DNA from: Spinacia oleracea
Taxonomy: Eukaryota; Streptophyta; Magnoliopsida; Caryophyllales; Amaranthaceae
Length of the DNA: 64,000 nt
Assembly: GCF_020520425.1 (NCBI RefSeq)
Contig: NC_079489.1
Location: forward strand, 82,466,810 to 82,530,809
Direction: 5' to 3'
Part shown: positions 10,334 to 23,143 of the stretch, piece after piece
How positions within the stretch are numbered: position 1 is the stretch's first letter
Layout of the letters: every line of letters begins with the position of its first letter
Program-made: the position numbers and the translations under genes
The notes under the pieces: model-generated
The model's database searches: none
What the model was told of the DNA's origin: nothing
The model's input: the letters and a program-made list of their open reading frames with translations, nothing else

Positions 10334-11730
10334 CGGATTTTTCATGAAATGACCCCAAGTTTTGCATTAATGCACCAAATACCCCTAATGTTTCCAGAAT
10401 GCACCAAATACCCCCGAGCTTTAAAACAATAACACAAAATGCCCTTAATGAGCATTTTCCGTCCATTCGTTAAGTCTCCGTTAAAATTGAAATTGATTTT
10501 TTTTTCCTTTTTTTCCCTTTATCTTTCTCTGTCTCTTTCTCTTTCCTTTTTCAATCTTCACAGTTACCCCATTATTTCACCAACACAATCCTTAAGCTTT
10601 TTTAAAATCCCCACCCCCACTACCTCCCCTTTCAAAGATTCAGATCAACTCAAACTAAAATAAACACATTCAATGTCCATTTCTCCACAGACGTTGCCCA
10701 AAACTACTCTCAAATCCAAAAACAAATATCAAATCCAAAAACCAAATTAACCCAATTCAGTTTCTAATTGTTACTAATCTATCCTAAACAATTAGAAACA
10801 ATGTTAGACGGAATGAAACGGCGCAACAACGAAGCAAATCGGAGACAGAGAGAGATTTGGGAGGAGGTGGTAGAGGAGAGAGAGGGAGGAGCCTACGACA
10901 GTGGTGGTGGAGCTTGCGATGTATTGCCTCAATTGCAGTGGTGGAGCCTGCGACGGTGGTGGAGATTCTTCACCCTCGATCTTCGATTGAGAATACCCAC
11001 CATATCTGATTTATTGGATGAATTTTTTGGGTTAAAGAAAGAAAAGAAGATGATGAAGAAGAAGAAGAGGGTGGTTGCAGGTTTTTGGCCGCGATTATTG
11101 CGACGAGCAGCAATATAGATTGAAATCCTTTAATCAATTTTTTTGTTAAAGTTTGTGTCATAGATATGAATTTTGAGGAGATTAAAGCAGTAGCATCAGC
11201 GATTTTTGGGATTGAATTTTAGTTTTAGCAATAAAGGTATTCCGTTTCTAATTGTTTAGGTTTTTAGGATTTTGTGAATGATTTATGTTGTTTCTAATTG
11301 TTTATGTTTTTAGGATTTTGTGAATGATTTATGTTGTTTCTAATTGTTTAGGTGTTTAGGTGTTTTCCTAGAATTGATCTAGTTTCAATAAAATCACGTT
11401 TAATCGGTGAAAGAAGAAGATGATGATGATTGATGGGGTGAAGTAAAAAAAAGTTTTAGTTTTTTTTTTTAATAATAGGTAGTTAATTATTTTTTTTGGG
11501 TTTAATTAATATAATTAAGTGCTAATATTAGAATTAGTAGAGAAAATGGTTGACTATGGGCAAAAAAGTAAATTCACGCTAACAGAGACTTAACGGAATG
11601 GACGGAAAATGCTCATTAAGGGCATATTGTGTTATTGTTTTAAACCTCGGGGGTATTTGGTGCATTCTGAAAACATTAAGGGTATTTGGTGCATTAACGC
11701 AAACCTCGGGGTCATTTCATGAAAAATCCG
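10334..11730. mobile_element. Non-autonomous Mutator-like element (MULE) with long TIRs
   Basis: Terminal inverted repeats of about 155 bp (10334-10489 and about 11576-11730) begin CGGATTTTTCATGAAATGAC. They are flanked by the perfect 9-bp duplication TAAAATAAA (10325-10333, 11731-11739), the MULE signature. There is no transposase. The interior has a 318-nt frame at 10801-11118 (starts MLDGMKRRNNEANRRQREIW, basic and glycine-rich) that could be a captured host fragment, but I do not recognise it. A tandem repeat of about 48 bp, TTTCTAATTGTTTAGG-like, spans 11247-11360. Confidence 0.9.
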
Positions 11731-14056
11731 TAAAATAAAATATAAGCTTTCTTAAAAATCATTACCCCTTAAATGTCAACAAATAGATTATTTGAAGAAA
11801 GTGAATAAATCCTATACTATAATAATCTCGTAAAAATGTAGATTATTTCATCAAATCATATATTTTGGGATTTTTCTCCATGATTGTATAATTTACCCTA
11901 ATTTGAGGATTTGATTGATCGATCAATTCCCAACTTTCAGAGGAAGAATTTTTGGGCTTTCCCTGTTACCAATTTAATTCCATTATTATTGCTTCCATTC
12001 AAATCTCAATGGCTAGGATAAATACAAGTTATACAACCGTAAATTCATTACCCTCCCTCAAGCAAAATAAGGGATTTGAATCAAAATCTCTGTCTTTCTT
12101 TGCAGCCTCAAATCATGTCGTCCCCCGAAGGTATGGTTGTTTATCTTAATTCAATATTTCTTTTGATATTGTATTGATTTCCTTCAATTCTTTAATTATT
12201 GTAATGAATTGAATAGTTTTTTGTTAATTATTTTCATTTTTAAGATTATTTATAAATCTTTCAGAAGAAGAAAATAGCGACCACAACAGGGAAATTAATG
12301 ATGATCAAACTAATGTCGAGGACATACGAAACACAAATGAAAATTAGGAGAATGGTGATGATATAGCTCTTCAATTTGGAAAGAAAAGAAGAAGGAAGAT
12401 ATCCAAGGTATGGGAAGAATTTACTACATAGAAATTGGCAGTGAGAAGAAAATGAAATGCAAGCATTGTAAGTCACTTTTTAAGTTCAATGAAAGTGGTA
12501 CCACTACACAATATGGGAGACACTTACTGATTTGTCCTAAACGTAGAGTGTCTATTCCAGGACAACCACAACTTAGTATGCAAACATGCACTCCTAGATG
12601 TGATTCTTTTAGTACCATGAAGCCTTGGAAGTATGACCATGCTAAGATAAGAGAGCTTTTGTCTCATATGGTAATGGTTGATGAACTACCCTTTGTGTTT
12701 GCTGAATATGACATTTTTAACCTGTTAATGAAACAAGCTGCCCTTGATTTTCAAAAGGTGTCACGAACTACTTTAAAAAGTGATTGTGAAACTAGTTATG
12801 AAATTGAGAAAAAAAAGGGTTCAGGGTCTATTGAAATATCCTAAAAGAGTTTCTATTACAACTGATATTTGGAGATCTGGTCAAAAGCTTGAGTACATGG
12901 TTGTTACATGCCATTTTGTGCATGATTGAAAATTGCATAAAAGAGTTTTGAACTTTGTTAAAGTTCCTCCCCCTCATAATGGAGCTGCTCTTTCAGACTC
13001 CCTTTATAAATGTTTAGAGGATTGGGGTCTAGAGAGAAAATTAGCTAGTGTTACCATGGATAATGCTTCCTATAATGATGTTGATGTAAAAAGGTTGAAA
13101 GAGAGTCTTTCTTATTTGGGGAAGTTACCTTATGATGGTAAATTCTTTCATGTCCGTTGTTGTGCACACATTCTTAATATACTAGTCCAAGATGGGTTGT
13201 CTGAGATTGAGAGTGTGATTCATGACGTGAGAGACTCTGTGAAACATATTTCAGCCACTCCTCTTAGAATCCAAATGTTTAGTGAGACAACTAAACAGAT
13301 GCGTCTTCCATGCAAAAAAATTAGTATTGGACTGTTGTACCAGATGGAATTCAACCTATGAGATGCTACGTTGTGCTTTGGAGTTCAAAGATGATTTCCC
13401 TCGCTACCAAGAGAAAGATTCATCTTACAAGAATAATCCTTCAAGTGATGATTGGAACATGGTTCAAAAGGTGTGCAACTTGCTTGAGATTTTCAGCGAG
13501 ATCACTCATATAATATCAGGTAATCTATATGTTATCCTTTTTAGTTTATATTTTCATTGTTCTTTTATTATGCTTGCTGTTCTTTTTTCCAATTATATGT
13601 ACACTTAATTTTTCAATATCTTAGAATGATTAATACTTCAATTTCAAATTTAGGTTGTGAGTATCCTACATCCAATTTATTTCTTCCTGAGCTTACATTG
13701 ATCAAGGAGACGTTGGATGAGAATTCTGTTTCTAGTGATGCTGACATGAAGAGAATGACACTCAAAATGAAAAGTTGACAAGTATTGGGGTGACCTTAAC
13801 TTGTTGATTGTTGTGGCTGCTGTAATGGATCCTAGGAACAAAATGAAGTTAATTGAGTTCTCTTTCTGTGCTCTTTATGGTGATTTTGAAGCTAATGAAC
13901 ATATATTTTCTGTTAAATCAACTTTATATGACATTTATAGAGAATATATGGATGCTTTTTCTAATGAGAATGCTGTGAAAGACTATCAAGTTGGTGTTGA
14001 GGATAATGCAGAGAACATAAGTAGAACTTCTAATTCCAATGTGGGTGCGAAGGGGG

Positions 14057-15462
14057 TGAAGGAAATAATGCCCTTGGTCCAAGTATGCATTCTATGTTAA
14101 GTTTAATAAGTGCGGTTCAGTATTAATTAACAAGTTAATAATTCAGTGAGATCAAGTGAGCTGAATGCCTAGCTAGAGGCCGCTTCAGTTCAAGTGGAAT
14201 TAATGATATTAATCCACAGCTTACTCTTGACTGAACCCGTAGGGTCACACAAATAGTACATAAACGGATCAAGTATTTAATGGCATTAAATACTCTATCT
14301 ATGGATATTCGGAATCGACGGATCTTGGTTTCAGTGGGAGCTGAGATCGTCACAAGCAAGAAATGAATACTCCGGAAACGATGATATTGCCGGAAACGGA
14401 AATATGGATCGTATCGGAAATATAAATATTATCCAAGTCGTAGATGTTGCCGGAAACGGAAACATGGTACGTATCGGAAAATATTATCGGAAATGGAAAT
14501 ATTGCCAGAATCGGAAATATTGCCGGAAACGGAAATATTGTCAGAATCGGAAATATTATCGGAATCGGAAAATAATTCCGGAAACGGAAATATTAAATAT
14601 TTGTTCGAAACGGAAATTAATTCCGGAATCGGAAATATTAAATATTGTTCGTATCGGAAATGAATTCCGAAAACCGGGAATTTTATCGGAAGCGTATCGT
14701 ACGAATAAGCATCGGACGAGGCATGCCGGACGAAGGCTCAGCATGAAGCCAGGCCATCGCCCAGCAAGCAATGGCGCGCCACAACACAGCCCAAGGCTGC
14801 GGCAGGCCTACCGCAAGGCAGGCCCAGCGCGCAGCTTAGGCCATGGCAGCCTCGTAGGCTGCGGTAGCTCGCATGGGCTTCGTGGGCGTGTGGGCTGTGC
14901 GCGGGCATGGCCTGCATGCTTGCGGGTCATGCTCGTGTGTGTGTTTGTGTCCATGCATAATTCCTAAAAACTATTAGGATTTGATGTATGATTAAATTCC
15001 TATTCCTATTAAGATTATTTAATTAAATAGAGTCCTTGTAGGATTCTAAGTTTAGTTAAATCGTATCCTACTAGGATTCCAGTTCCATTTCCAAACCTCT
15101 ATAAATAAGGGCCTAGGGTCATAATTTATACGCACGATTGAAGTATTCAAAGGGTAAGTTTTTGAAATAAAATTCAGCCACACTCTTGCACAATAATAAC
15201 CGAAATTCCTAAGCACCTTAAGGGCGATTCTAGTTGGTCAATCTTGAGGCGGATCCGGACGTACTGTGGACTATCTACGGAGGGACGACACTTGGAGTCC
15301 TAAAGACTTGTTCTTGTTCGGTTCGGGCGCAGCTAGGGAAGGCACGCTACAAAGTGTATGCATCTATACTATGCTAAATGATTATGTGTAAATAATATGC
15401 TTTCCTGGCTTTATGGTTTTTCCGCATGATTTATGTATTGTCATATGTATCATAACCTAACA
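14057..15462 (+). repeat. 5' LTR of the plus-strand Copia element
   Basis: Begins TGAAGGAAATAATGCC and ends CATAACCTAACA. About 14340-14690 is an array of CGGAAA/CGGAAT-type units (ATTGCCGGAAACGGAAATAT and variants). A GC-rich block follows (about 14700-14940). A TATA box TATAAATA at 15100-15107 probably marks the U3 promoter. Open frames here are products of the repeat and are not genes. Confidence 0.95.
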
Positions 15463-15463
15463 G

Positions 15464-15477
15464 TGGTATCACGAGCC
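15464..15477 (+). other. Primer-binding site (initiator Met tRNA)
   Basis: TGGTATCACGAGCC lies one base after the 5' LTR and resembles the TGGTATCAGAGC complement of plant initiator-Met tRNA used by Copia elements. Confidence 0.85.
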
Positions 15478-16242
15478 TCTTATTATTTTCATAATCTAAA
15501 TTGCATGAACATGGTTAAATATTACAAATTTGCAAGAATTAAAAGGGGTGATTAATTTTCGTAATTGTTAATTAATTGCAAATTGCGTTTATTTAATTAT
15601 ACGTACGCAGTTTTTCGGCAGTTTCTTCGTTACTCATCCAAATCGAGTGATTTTTGTGTCAATTCCGCATGTAAAAGGCATTCTAAAATTTTGACAAAAA
15701 AAAATTTTCGGCCGAACCCAGAATTCTCAAATTCGAAGCCTAACTATGACTTTTCGAAGGTTTTAGTTTTTCGAATGCAAAATTTCGTAAATTTAAGATG
15801 TTAAATTAAATATTTGCGATTCTTGTTGATAAATCTTGAATTTTTGATTGACCTACTGTATATGTTTAACAAGTTTGAATGCCTAGCCTTGTTAATTATG
15901 CAATCTAATTTGTAATTATGATTAATTTGTTGAAAATTGGAATAATTTAGAATTAATTTGATTTTCATAATTAGTTATAATTTAATTAGATACCTATGAT
16001 TAAAAACCACCATAAAAATTGTAAATTTGTGTTAAATTTTAAATTTTTATGACCTAGACTTGAATCCATGTTAATCGGAAATCAATTAAATAATAAATAT
16101 TCGATTTTTCGCCCTAAAATTATGAAATTAATATTATTTATTAATTTGTCATTAATTTTGAATTTAAATTTAAATTTTTATGCGATTCGCTCATATAACT
16201 TGCACGCACAAAGCAATGGACGCTACGTGTTACCCTTAAGAG

Positions 16243-16860
16243 GTGTTGTATAGTGCGGGCATGCGACGACGAGCAAGGGAGCTCGTCGCCCATGCGGTAC
16301 GAATGCAGCGAGCAAGGGCATGGTGCACGAGCACAAGGCAGCAGCCCTGCCTTGTGTCGTGGGCTATGAGCAATGGGCGCATGGGCAGGGGCGAGAGCAA
16401 GGCACGAGCAGTCGCGTGTGGGCAGCAAGCGTGCTGCGCCACAGCGCGCACTGCCTCGCGCAAGCATGCGGAGCCTCGCGCGCAGCGAGCGCAAGCTCGC
16501 GTGCCACGAGCGCTACGCACAGCGTCGATGGCTCGCGCGCAGCGAGCGCCAGCTCGCATACTGCTGCCTCGTGCGATGAGCGCAAGCTCGCGTGCGGGAA
16601 AGGCAGGCGCGCAGCGAGCGATGGCTCGCATAAATCGAGCGCTGGGGCGCGCAGCGAGCGATGGCTCGCGTACATCGAGCGCTGGCGCGCGCAGCGAGCA
16701 CCAGCTCGCGTGTTCGATTGATGCCTTGCGATGGTCAGCAGCAGCGATGCGACGCAGCGCATGGGCTGCGCGCACATGGCCAGCGATGGTTGTGTGCGTG
16801 TGGCCCATGGGCGTGCGTTGCGTGGGATTGTTGCGTTGCGATTAGATCGTTTTGAAATTT
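16243..16860 (+). repeat. GC-rich low-complexity island in the Copia leader
   Basis: Irregular repeats of GCGCAGCGAGCGATGGCTCG and CGAGCGCTGG-type words sit inside otherwise AT-rich leader DNA. Every frame on both strands is open for 60-200 codons, which reflects composition and not coding. A diverged counterpart occurs at about 54440-54860 in the second Copia copy, sharing the flank with GTATAGTGCGGGCATGCGAC, so the island belongs to the family. Confidence 0.8.
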
Positions 16861-18284
16861 TAATTTGAAAATTTCAGTTTACGTAATTTTAATTAATTTT
16901 AAAATTAATAATTTAAATTATTTTCTTGGATTTTAATTTTGAATATTGTAATTATAATAAATTTTATTTATTCTAATTATTTTACTAAAATTAAAATCAT
17001 GAATTAATTTAAATACGACTGAAATTAAATTAAACTTTTTGGATTCAATTATAAATTTATATGAGCTTTAAATTTTAATTAAATTTGTATGTTTCCGGTT
17101 AGACTAGAAATACATTTTTATGTTTAAAATTAGTAAAACATATGAATTTATTGGTTTAAGTGGGAGCCCTTTTTAGTCATAAACTCTTGATTAGGTCTAC
17201 AAATCCTTAAGGTTAAAACAACTTGATTAGAATTAATAAGGACTGAATAATTTGTAGATTATTGGTGCCCTTGATTAATTGCTGCAAATATTTATGTGAT
17301 GCATAACGTGTTTTACTAACCATCTATGTAGGCCATTCATGATAATAAATGGGTGAATGGTATATATTGTATATGTACTGTTTTGCAGGTTATGAAGTGA
17401 CTAGTATGGCCCAAATAGGATAGAAAATATGGTCTGCGTACCATTAATTTGAATGTAATTGGTCTAAAGTACCAAAGTTGTTTTTCAATTCAAATATGGT
17501 CTGCGTACCATCAAATAGTTGTAATTAGTTTTAATTATAGCTTATCCTATTTGAAGAAAATGGTTCCTCCCATGGAGATTTTCAAGACGGACTTTGAAGT
17601 TAAAGCTTCAAGATGAAGTCGGGCCATACTAGATCACATTTATCTTATGCATGTTTTAAGTTATTTATTGCTTTTAAATATGTCTTAAAATGCATGAGAT
17701 CAAAGCTTGATTATGTTGCATGATTAAGGATTTTAGTTCACTTAAAATCTAACCAACATAGTAAGAGCCTTAAGTTCCAAACTTAAAAAAAATTGAGTTA
17801 AAAGGTGCCATGCCAAAATATACACTTGCTTGGATATCCTTTACATCAATCTAGTAATAGTTTTCGCTCAGCGAGGTGTTACTTATTGGTCCTAAAGGGG
17901 CAAGGTACACAAATAATTGTGAGTACATGTTAGTTTTGGTGAAACTCAACGATATAAGTAAGGAGTCCTTTTATGTCGTGGCAAAATCGACAGGTTTACC
18001 TAATAAGTTCTTAGACGTACCTATCAACCAAGAATAGTTTCTAGACTATTAGCAAAAGGCTTTTGCTTACCTAAGATGTTTTAGGATTAAGTCGACAAAC
18101 TGTGCTTAGTTCTTCAATGATTTTAGGATCTTGGAATCATTTTATTCACACCTGCCGGAACACATAACTTGAATAAAATGCTTAATGAACATTGAATTAT
18201 GCATATATGCTAGAATTTAAGTTTATTAAGAGAAACTGTGAATGGTTATTTATTTGTTTATTCTTTTCAATTGTAGTTTTAACT

Positions 18285-21200
18285 ATGGCAAACAACAATC
18301 AAAACATCATCATGGGTTCTGAGCTTATGGTCAAGCTGAACCTAGCAAATTTTCTTGAATGGGAAGCTAAGCTAGTTGAAATAGTCAGACTCAATGGACT
18401 TGAGTATGTACTGACCAATCCCATGCCAAGCTACTATGCCAGAGACATGACCCCTGAGAGATTTTACGCCTGGGATGCGGATCTCAAAAAGGTTTTGAGT
18501 CTCATGCTGAACAATATCCCTGATGATTGGGCTAGAAGGTTTGTAGCCTATGAACCTTTTACGCTCATCAAGAATCTGAGGGATATCTGTCGTGGAAGCA
18601 CGGAGGACAGGGACCTGAACGTCCATGAGTTGATTGAATCAATGTCTGGTCTAAAGGTTAGTTCTCCCAACAGGTGTTATAGGATGGAAGTCCAAGAAAC
18701 ACATGTTCAGCTCCTTCGCACTAAACAGAGGGTAGGCGTCCCACTAAGGTTCCATGTGGATCTTATGCGTTCATACTTTGATCGCCTAAGTCTACTAGGA
18801 ACACCAATAAGCGAAAGGATGGCAGTCTCTATCTTGCTCAATTCACTACACAGTGGGTTTGGTCGCTTCAAGCAACTATACCTAAGTGAACCAAGAGAAG
18901 AAACAGTTGCAGAATTTGTTCACCTTGTCAGAAAGGCTGAAATAATACTGGACTGTGAAGCCAAAGATTTACTCAAGGCTAGAAGGAGACCGTTCAAGAA
19001 AAGTGGAAAGTCCAAGGGCGATGCTAAATCAAAGCAGGACAAGTCCACATCAAGCTGTCTTTATTGTGATGGAATAGGCCATTACAAAAGAGAATGTCCA
19101 AAGCTAAAGGAAGATCAGAAGAACGGAACAGTCGTTCCATCTTCAGGTATTTTCGTTATAGACTGTATACTTGCTAATTCAACTTCTTGGGTATTAGATA
19201 CAGGTTGTGGCTCACACTTATGTTCCAATCCACAGGGACTAAGAAGAAGTAGAAAGTTAAGCAAGGGTGAAGTCGACCTACGAGTGGGAAATGGAGCACG
19301 GATTGCTGCATTAGCTGTAGGAACTTATTATTTGTCGTTGCCCTCCGGGCTAGTTTTGGAACTGGAAGAATGTTTCCATGTTCCAAGTCTTACTAAAAAC
19401 ATCATTTCGGTTTCTTGCTTAGATGCTAAGGGATTTTCCTTTTTAATAAAAGACAATAGTTGTTCATTTTATTTTAAAGAGATGTTTTATGGATCTGCTA
19501 GATTAGTCAATGGACTTTATTTATTAGATCATGACAAACAAGTATATAACATAAATACCAAAAAGGCCAAAAAGGATGATTCAGATCTCACCTATCTATG
19601 GCATTGTCAATTAGGCCATATAAACTTGAAACGCTTAGAAAGACTTCAAAAGGAAGGAATTCTAGAACCATTTGACTTAGAGGATTATGGTAAATGCGAA
19701 TCATGTTTACTTGGCAAAATGACAAAGCAACCTTTCTCTAAAGTTGGAGAAAGAGCAAATGAACTATTGGGTTTAATCCATACAGATGTATGTGGACCAA
19801 TGAGTACAAATGCTAGAGGTGGTTTCAGCTACTTTATCACTTTCACTGATGACTTCAGTAGATATGGTTATGTCTACCTAATGAAGCATAAGTCTGAGTC
19901 CTTTGACAAATTCAAGGAATTTCAGAGTGAAGTAGAGAATCAATTAGGCAAGAAGATTAAGGCATTGCGGTCTGATAGAGGCGGTGAATATCTGAGCTAT
20001 GAATTTGATGACCATCTGAAAGAATGTGGAATTCTATCAGAATTGACTCCTCCTGGAACACCACAATGGAACGGTGTGTCGGAACGGAGGAACAGAACCT
20101 TGCTAGACATGGTCAGGTCAATGATGGGTCAGGCCAAACTTCCATTAAAATTTTGGGGACATGCACTAAATACAGCTGCACTCACTATAAATAGAGCTCC
20201 GTCTAAAGCTGTCGAAAAGACTCCATATGAGTTATGGTTTGGAAAGCCTCCAAATGTGTCTTTTCTTAAGATTTGGGGATGTGAAGTATACGTCAAACGA
20301 TTAATTTCAGACAAACTTCATCCAAAATCTGACAAATGTATCCTTGTGGGCTATCCAAAGGAAACAAAGGGGTATTACTTCTACAATACATCTGAGAACA
20401 AGGTATTTGTTGCTCGAGATGGTGTCTTTTTGGAGAAAGATCACATTTCCAAAATGACAAGTGGGAGAAAAGTAGACCTCGAAGAAATTCGAGTCGAACA
20501 ACAAACTCTAGAGAATGCTCAAGCTCAAAATGACATTCAGGATGAAACTCAGAGATCTTTAGAAGAATCTGGTGAGAATCATGGTCAATCTAGAAATGTT
20601 ACCCCGCGTAGATCGCAAAGATATAGATCTCAATCCGAAAGGTACTTAGGTATTTTGACGAACGAGAGCTATGACGTTCTATTACTTGAAAGTGATGAAC
20701 CTGCAACTTACAAACAAGCTATGACGAGCCCTAGCTCCAAGCAATGGCAAGAAGCCATGCAATCTGAATTAGACTCCATGTCTGAAAACCAAGTATGGGA
20801 CTTGGTCGATTTGCCAGATGGCTACCAAGCCATTGGAAGCAAATGGGTTTTCAAACTGAAAAAGGACAAGGATGGGAAACTTGAAGTTTTCAAAGCTAGA
20901 TTGGTTGCAAAAGGTTGCAGGCAAGTCCACGGCGTGGATTACGATGAAACCTTTTCACCAGTTGCAATGCTAAAATCTATTCGGATAATGTTAGCAATCG
21001 CTGCATATTACGATTACGAAATATGGCAGATGGATGTCAAAACTGCTTTCTTAAACGGCGTTTTAACAGAAACTGTGTTTATGACACAGCCTGAAGGTTT
21101 TGAGGATCCAAAGAATGCTAAAAAGGTATGCAAGCTAAAGAAATCAATCTACGGATTGAAGCAGGCATCCAGGAGCTGGAATATACGTTTTGATGAAGCA

Positions 21201-22277
21201 GTCAGTGACTTTGGTTTCATCAAGAACGCAGACGAATCTTGTGTATACAAGAAGGTCAGTGGGAGCAAAATTGCTTTCCTAGTATTATATGTCGACGACA
21301 TATTACTTATCGGAAATGACATTCCTATGTTGAACTCTGTCAAGATTTGGCTTGGGAAATGTTTTTTGATGAAAGATCTAGGAGAAGCACAGTACATATT
21401 GGGCATCAAGATTTACAGAGATAGATCTAAAAGGATGATTGGACTCAGTCAAAGCACTTATATCAATAAGGTGCTTGATAGGTTCAAGATGGCAGACTCC
21501 AAGCGAGGCTACCTACCCATGTCTCATGGAATAACTCTAAGCAGGACTCAGTGCCCAAAAACACTTGATGAGCGTAGACGAATGAATGGGATTCCATATG
21601 CATCATTGATTGGTTCAATAATGTATGCTATGATATGTACATGCCCGGATGTTGCGTACGCACTCAGTGCTACGAGCAGATACCAGTCAGACCCAGGAGA
21701 GGCGCATTGGACTGCTGCCAAGAATATTCTGAAGTACCTGAAAAGGCACAAAGATGACTTCCTGGTCTATGGTGGAGATGATAAATTAATTGTTAAAGGC
21801 TATACGGACGCAAGTTTCCAAACCGACAAAGATGATTTCAGATCACAGTCTGGGTTTGTCTTCTGCCTCAACGGAGGTGCAGTAAGCTGGAAAAGTGCTA
21901 AGCAAAGCACCATTGCGGATTCTACAACTGAAGCGGAGTACATTGCTGCACATGAAGCAGCAAAGGAAGCTATATGGCTAAGGAAGTTCATAGGTGAACT
22001 TGGTGTAGTCCCCTCCATTAAAGGACCAATAGCCCTGTATTGTGATAATAACGGAGCTATTGCACAGGCAAAGGAGCCTAGACACCACCAGAGAGTCAAG
22101 CATGTACTTCGTAGATTTCACCTTCTACGAGAGTTCGTTGAAAGAAAAGAAGTCGAGATAAACAAGATTGGAACTGATGACAACATATCAGATCCATTGA
22201 CTAAACCTCTGCCGGAGGCGAAGCACAACTCGCACAGTGCAGCTATGGGAATCAAGCATATTGGAGAATGGCTTTGA
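18285..22277 (+). CDS. Copia gag-pol polyprotein (intact)
   Basis: This 1330-residue polyprotein supplies the coat and replication enzymes of the retrotransposon. I chose the start MANNNQNIIMGSEL over an upstream in-frame Met because the latter adds 31 residues of hydrophobic leader-like sequence. Domain order is Copia: gag (about 1-240); CCHC knuckle CLYCDGIGHYKREC (258-271); aspartic protease VLDTGCGSHL (D305); GAG-pre-integrase WHCQLGHINLKRLERL; integrase HTDVCGPM, RSDRGGEYL, WNGVSERRN (D,D,E all present); reverse transcriptase KARLVAKGCRQVHGVDY with catalytic YVDD near 1002; and RNase H GYTDASFQTD, TTEAEYIA. No stop or frameshift is present. All catalytic motifs being intact, the element could still be mobile or was so recently. 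Confidence 0.97.
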   Translation: MANNNQNIIMGSELMVKLNLANFLEWEAKLVEIVRLNGLEYVLTNPMPSYYARDMTPERFYAWDADLKKVLSLMLNNIPDDWARRFVAYEPFTLIKNLRDICRGSTEDRDLNVHELIESMSGLKVSSPNRCYRMEVQETHVQLLRTKQRVGVPLRFHVDLMRSYFDRLSLLGTPISERMAVSILLNSLHSGFGRFKQLYLSEPREETVAEFVHLVRKAEIILDCEAKDLLKARRRPFKKSGKSKGDAKSKQDKSTSSCLYCDGIGHYKRECPKLKEDQKNGTVVPSSGIFVIDCILANSTSWVLDTGCGSHLCSNPQGLRRSRKLSKGEVDLRVGNGARIAALAVGTYYLSLPSGLVLELEECFHVPSLTKNIISVSCLDAKGFSFLIKDNSCSFYFKEMFYGSARLVNGLYLLDHDKQVYNINTKKAKKDDSDLTYLWHCQLGHINLKRLERLQKEGILEPFDLEDYGKCESCLLGKMTKQPFSKVGERANELLGLIHTDVCGPMSTNARGGFSYFITFTDDFSRYGYVYLMKHKSESFDKFKEFQSEVENQLGKKIKALRSDRGGEYLSYEFDDHLKECGILSELTPPGTPQWNGVSERRNRTLLDMVRSMMGQAKLPLKFWGHALNTAALTINRAPSKAVEKTPYELWFGKPPNVSFLKIWGCEVYVKRLISDKLHPKSDKCILVGYPKETKGYYFYNTSENKVFVARDGVFLEKDHISKMTSGRKVDLEEIRVEQQTLENAQAQNDIQDETQRSLEESGENHGQSRNVTPRRSQRYRSQSERYLGILTNESYDVLLLESDEPATYKQAMTSPSSKQWQEAMQSELDSMSENQVWDLVDLPDGYQAIGSKWVFKLKKDKDGKLEVFKARLVAKGCRQVHGVDYDETFSPVAMLKSIRIMLAIAAYYDYEIWQMDVKTAFLNGVLTETVFMTQPEGFEDPKNAKKVCKLKKSIYGLKQASRSWNIRFDEAVSDFGFIKNADESCVYKKVSGSKIAFLVLYVDDILLIGNDIPMLNSVKIWLGKCFLMKDLGEAQYILGIKIYRDRSKRMIGLSQSTYINKVLDRFKMADSKRGYLPMSHGITLSRTQCPKTLDERRRMNGIPYASLIGSIMYAMICTCPDVAYALSATSRYQSDPGEAHWTAAKNILKYLKRHKDDFLVYGGDDKLIVKGYTDASFQTDKDDFRSQSGFVFCLNGGAVSWKSAKQSTIADSTTEAEYIAAHEAAKEAIWLRKFIGELGVVPSIKGPIALYCDNNGAIAQAKEPRHHQRVKHVLRRFHLLREFVERKEVEINKIGTDDNISDPLTKPLPEAKHNSHSAAMGIKHIGEWL

Positions 22278-23126
22278 TATCCCTGTTTGATGTTTTAAAG
22301 TTTTAGAGTTTAAATCTTTGTAAAACATTATTGGTTAATCATTCACAATAAATGAAAAGAATTCATTTTTCCATTTAATTTGTGGTTTATTAAATGACGA
22401 GTCCCTTCAAATTTGACGATATATTCAAGATAGACTGTCAGGACCAGTCCTGTGAATAAGAAATGTCTATCAAGTGAACTTGAATGTCAAAGGTTGAAAA
22501 TGGTCCCTAGTCGGAGTTTTCTATAAAATTGGACGCATAGAAAACGTTAGACGATTAGAATGCAAGATGACTAGTAGTTCTGTTTCTTGAACTATGTGGA
22601 CATGGCAATGTCATAATCATTTGCATAGATACTTACTTTGGGAAGACTAGTATCGGACAAGACCTATGAAACTTTACTGTAAGAGATGAAAATCTGTCAT
22701 AAGTAAATTTCATTAAAATTATTAGACACTAAATCCTCAATACCTGAGTGATTTGAGATTACTTGTTTGAGAATTGGTTGCTTTGACGTTGACCAACCGT
22801 CGCACCGTAAAAGGAGGCTATAAAGGCAACGCTCAGGTAATCACCTATCAAACGAAGTCTAATCTCAAGATCGCAAGATTGGGATTGTCCTCCCATAAAT
22901 CGGGATGAGATGCTTAAAAGTTGTACAAGGCCACTCGGAGAGCTAGAAACTGTGAAATGCATGGCCGTGCTCGGATGAATCATAGGCTATGATTATCTGT
23001 TTATTTGATCAGTTGAACTCTGAAACCGAGGAACACCTCTGGACATAATAAGGATGACAACTCTTACCTTATGTTCAAGAGCAAGCATCGAGCGACAAAG
23101 GAATTAGGAAATGCACACTTGTCCCT

Positions 23127-23143
23127 AAGGACAAGTGGGAGAC
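23127..23143 (+). other. Polypurine tract of the plus-strand Copia
   Basis: AAGGACAAGTGGGAGAC directly abuts the 3' LTR and is the expected primer for plus-strand DNA synthesis. The same motif occurs in inverse orientation beside the 3' LTR of the second Copia copy at 48237. Confidence 0.85.

Noticed and set aside
10801..11118. Functional gene inside the MULE
   Set aside because: Single basic low-complexity frame, no known domain, no splice support. At most a captured fragment.
14404..14967. 187-residue protein in the Copia LTR (and its copy at 23491-24054)
   Set aside because: Encoded by the CGGAAA repeat array and GC block of an LTR. Conserved only because the LTRs are recent duplicates.
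16243..16855. Overlapping proteins of 60-200 residues on both strands
   Set aside because: All six frames are open because of GC-rich repeats. Ala/Arg-rich products and no family resemblance.
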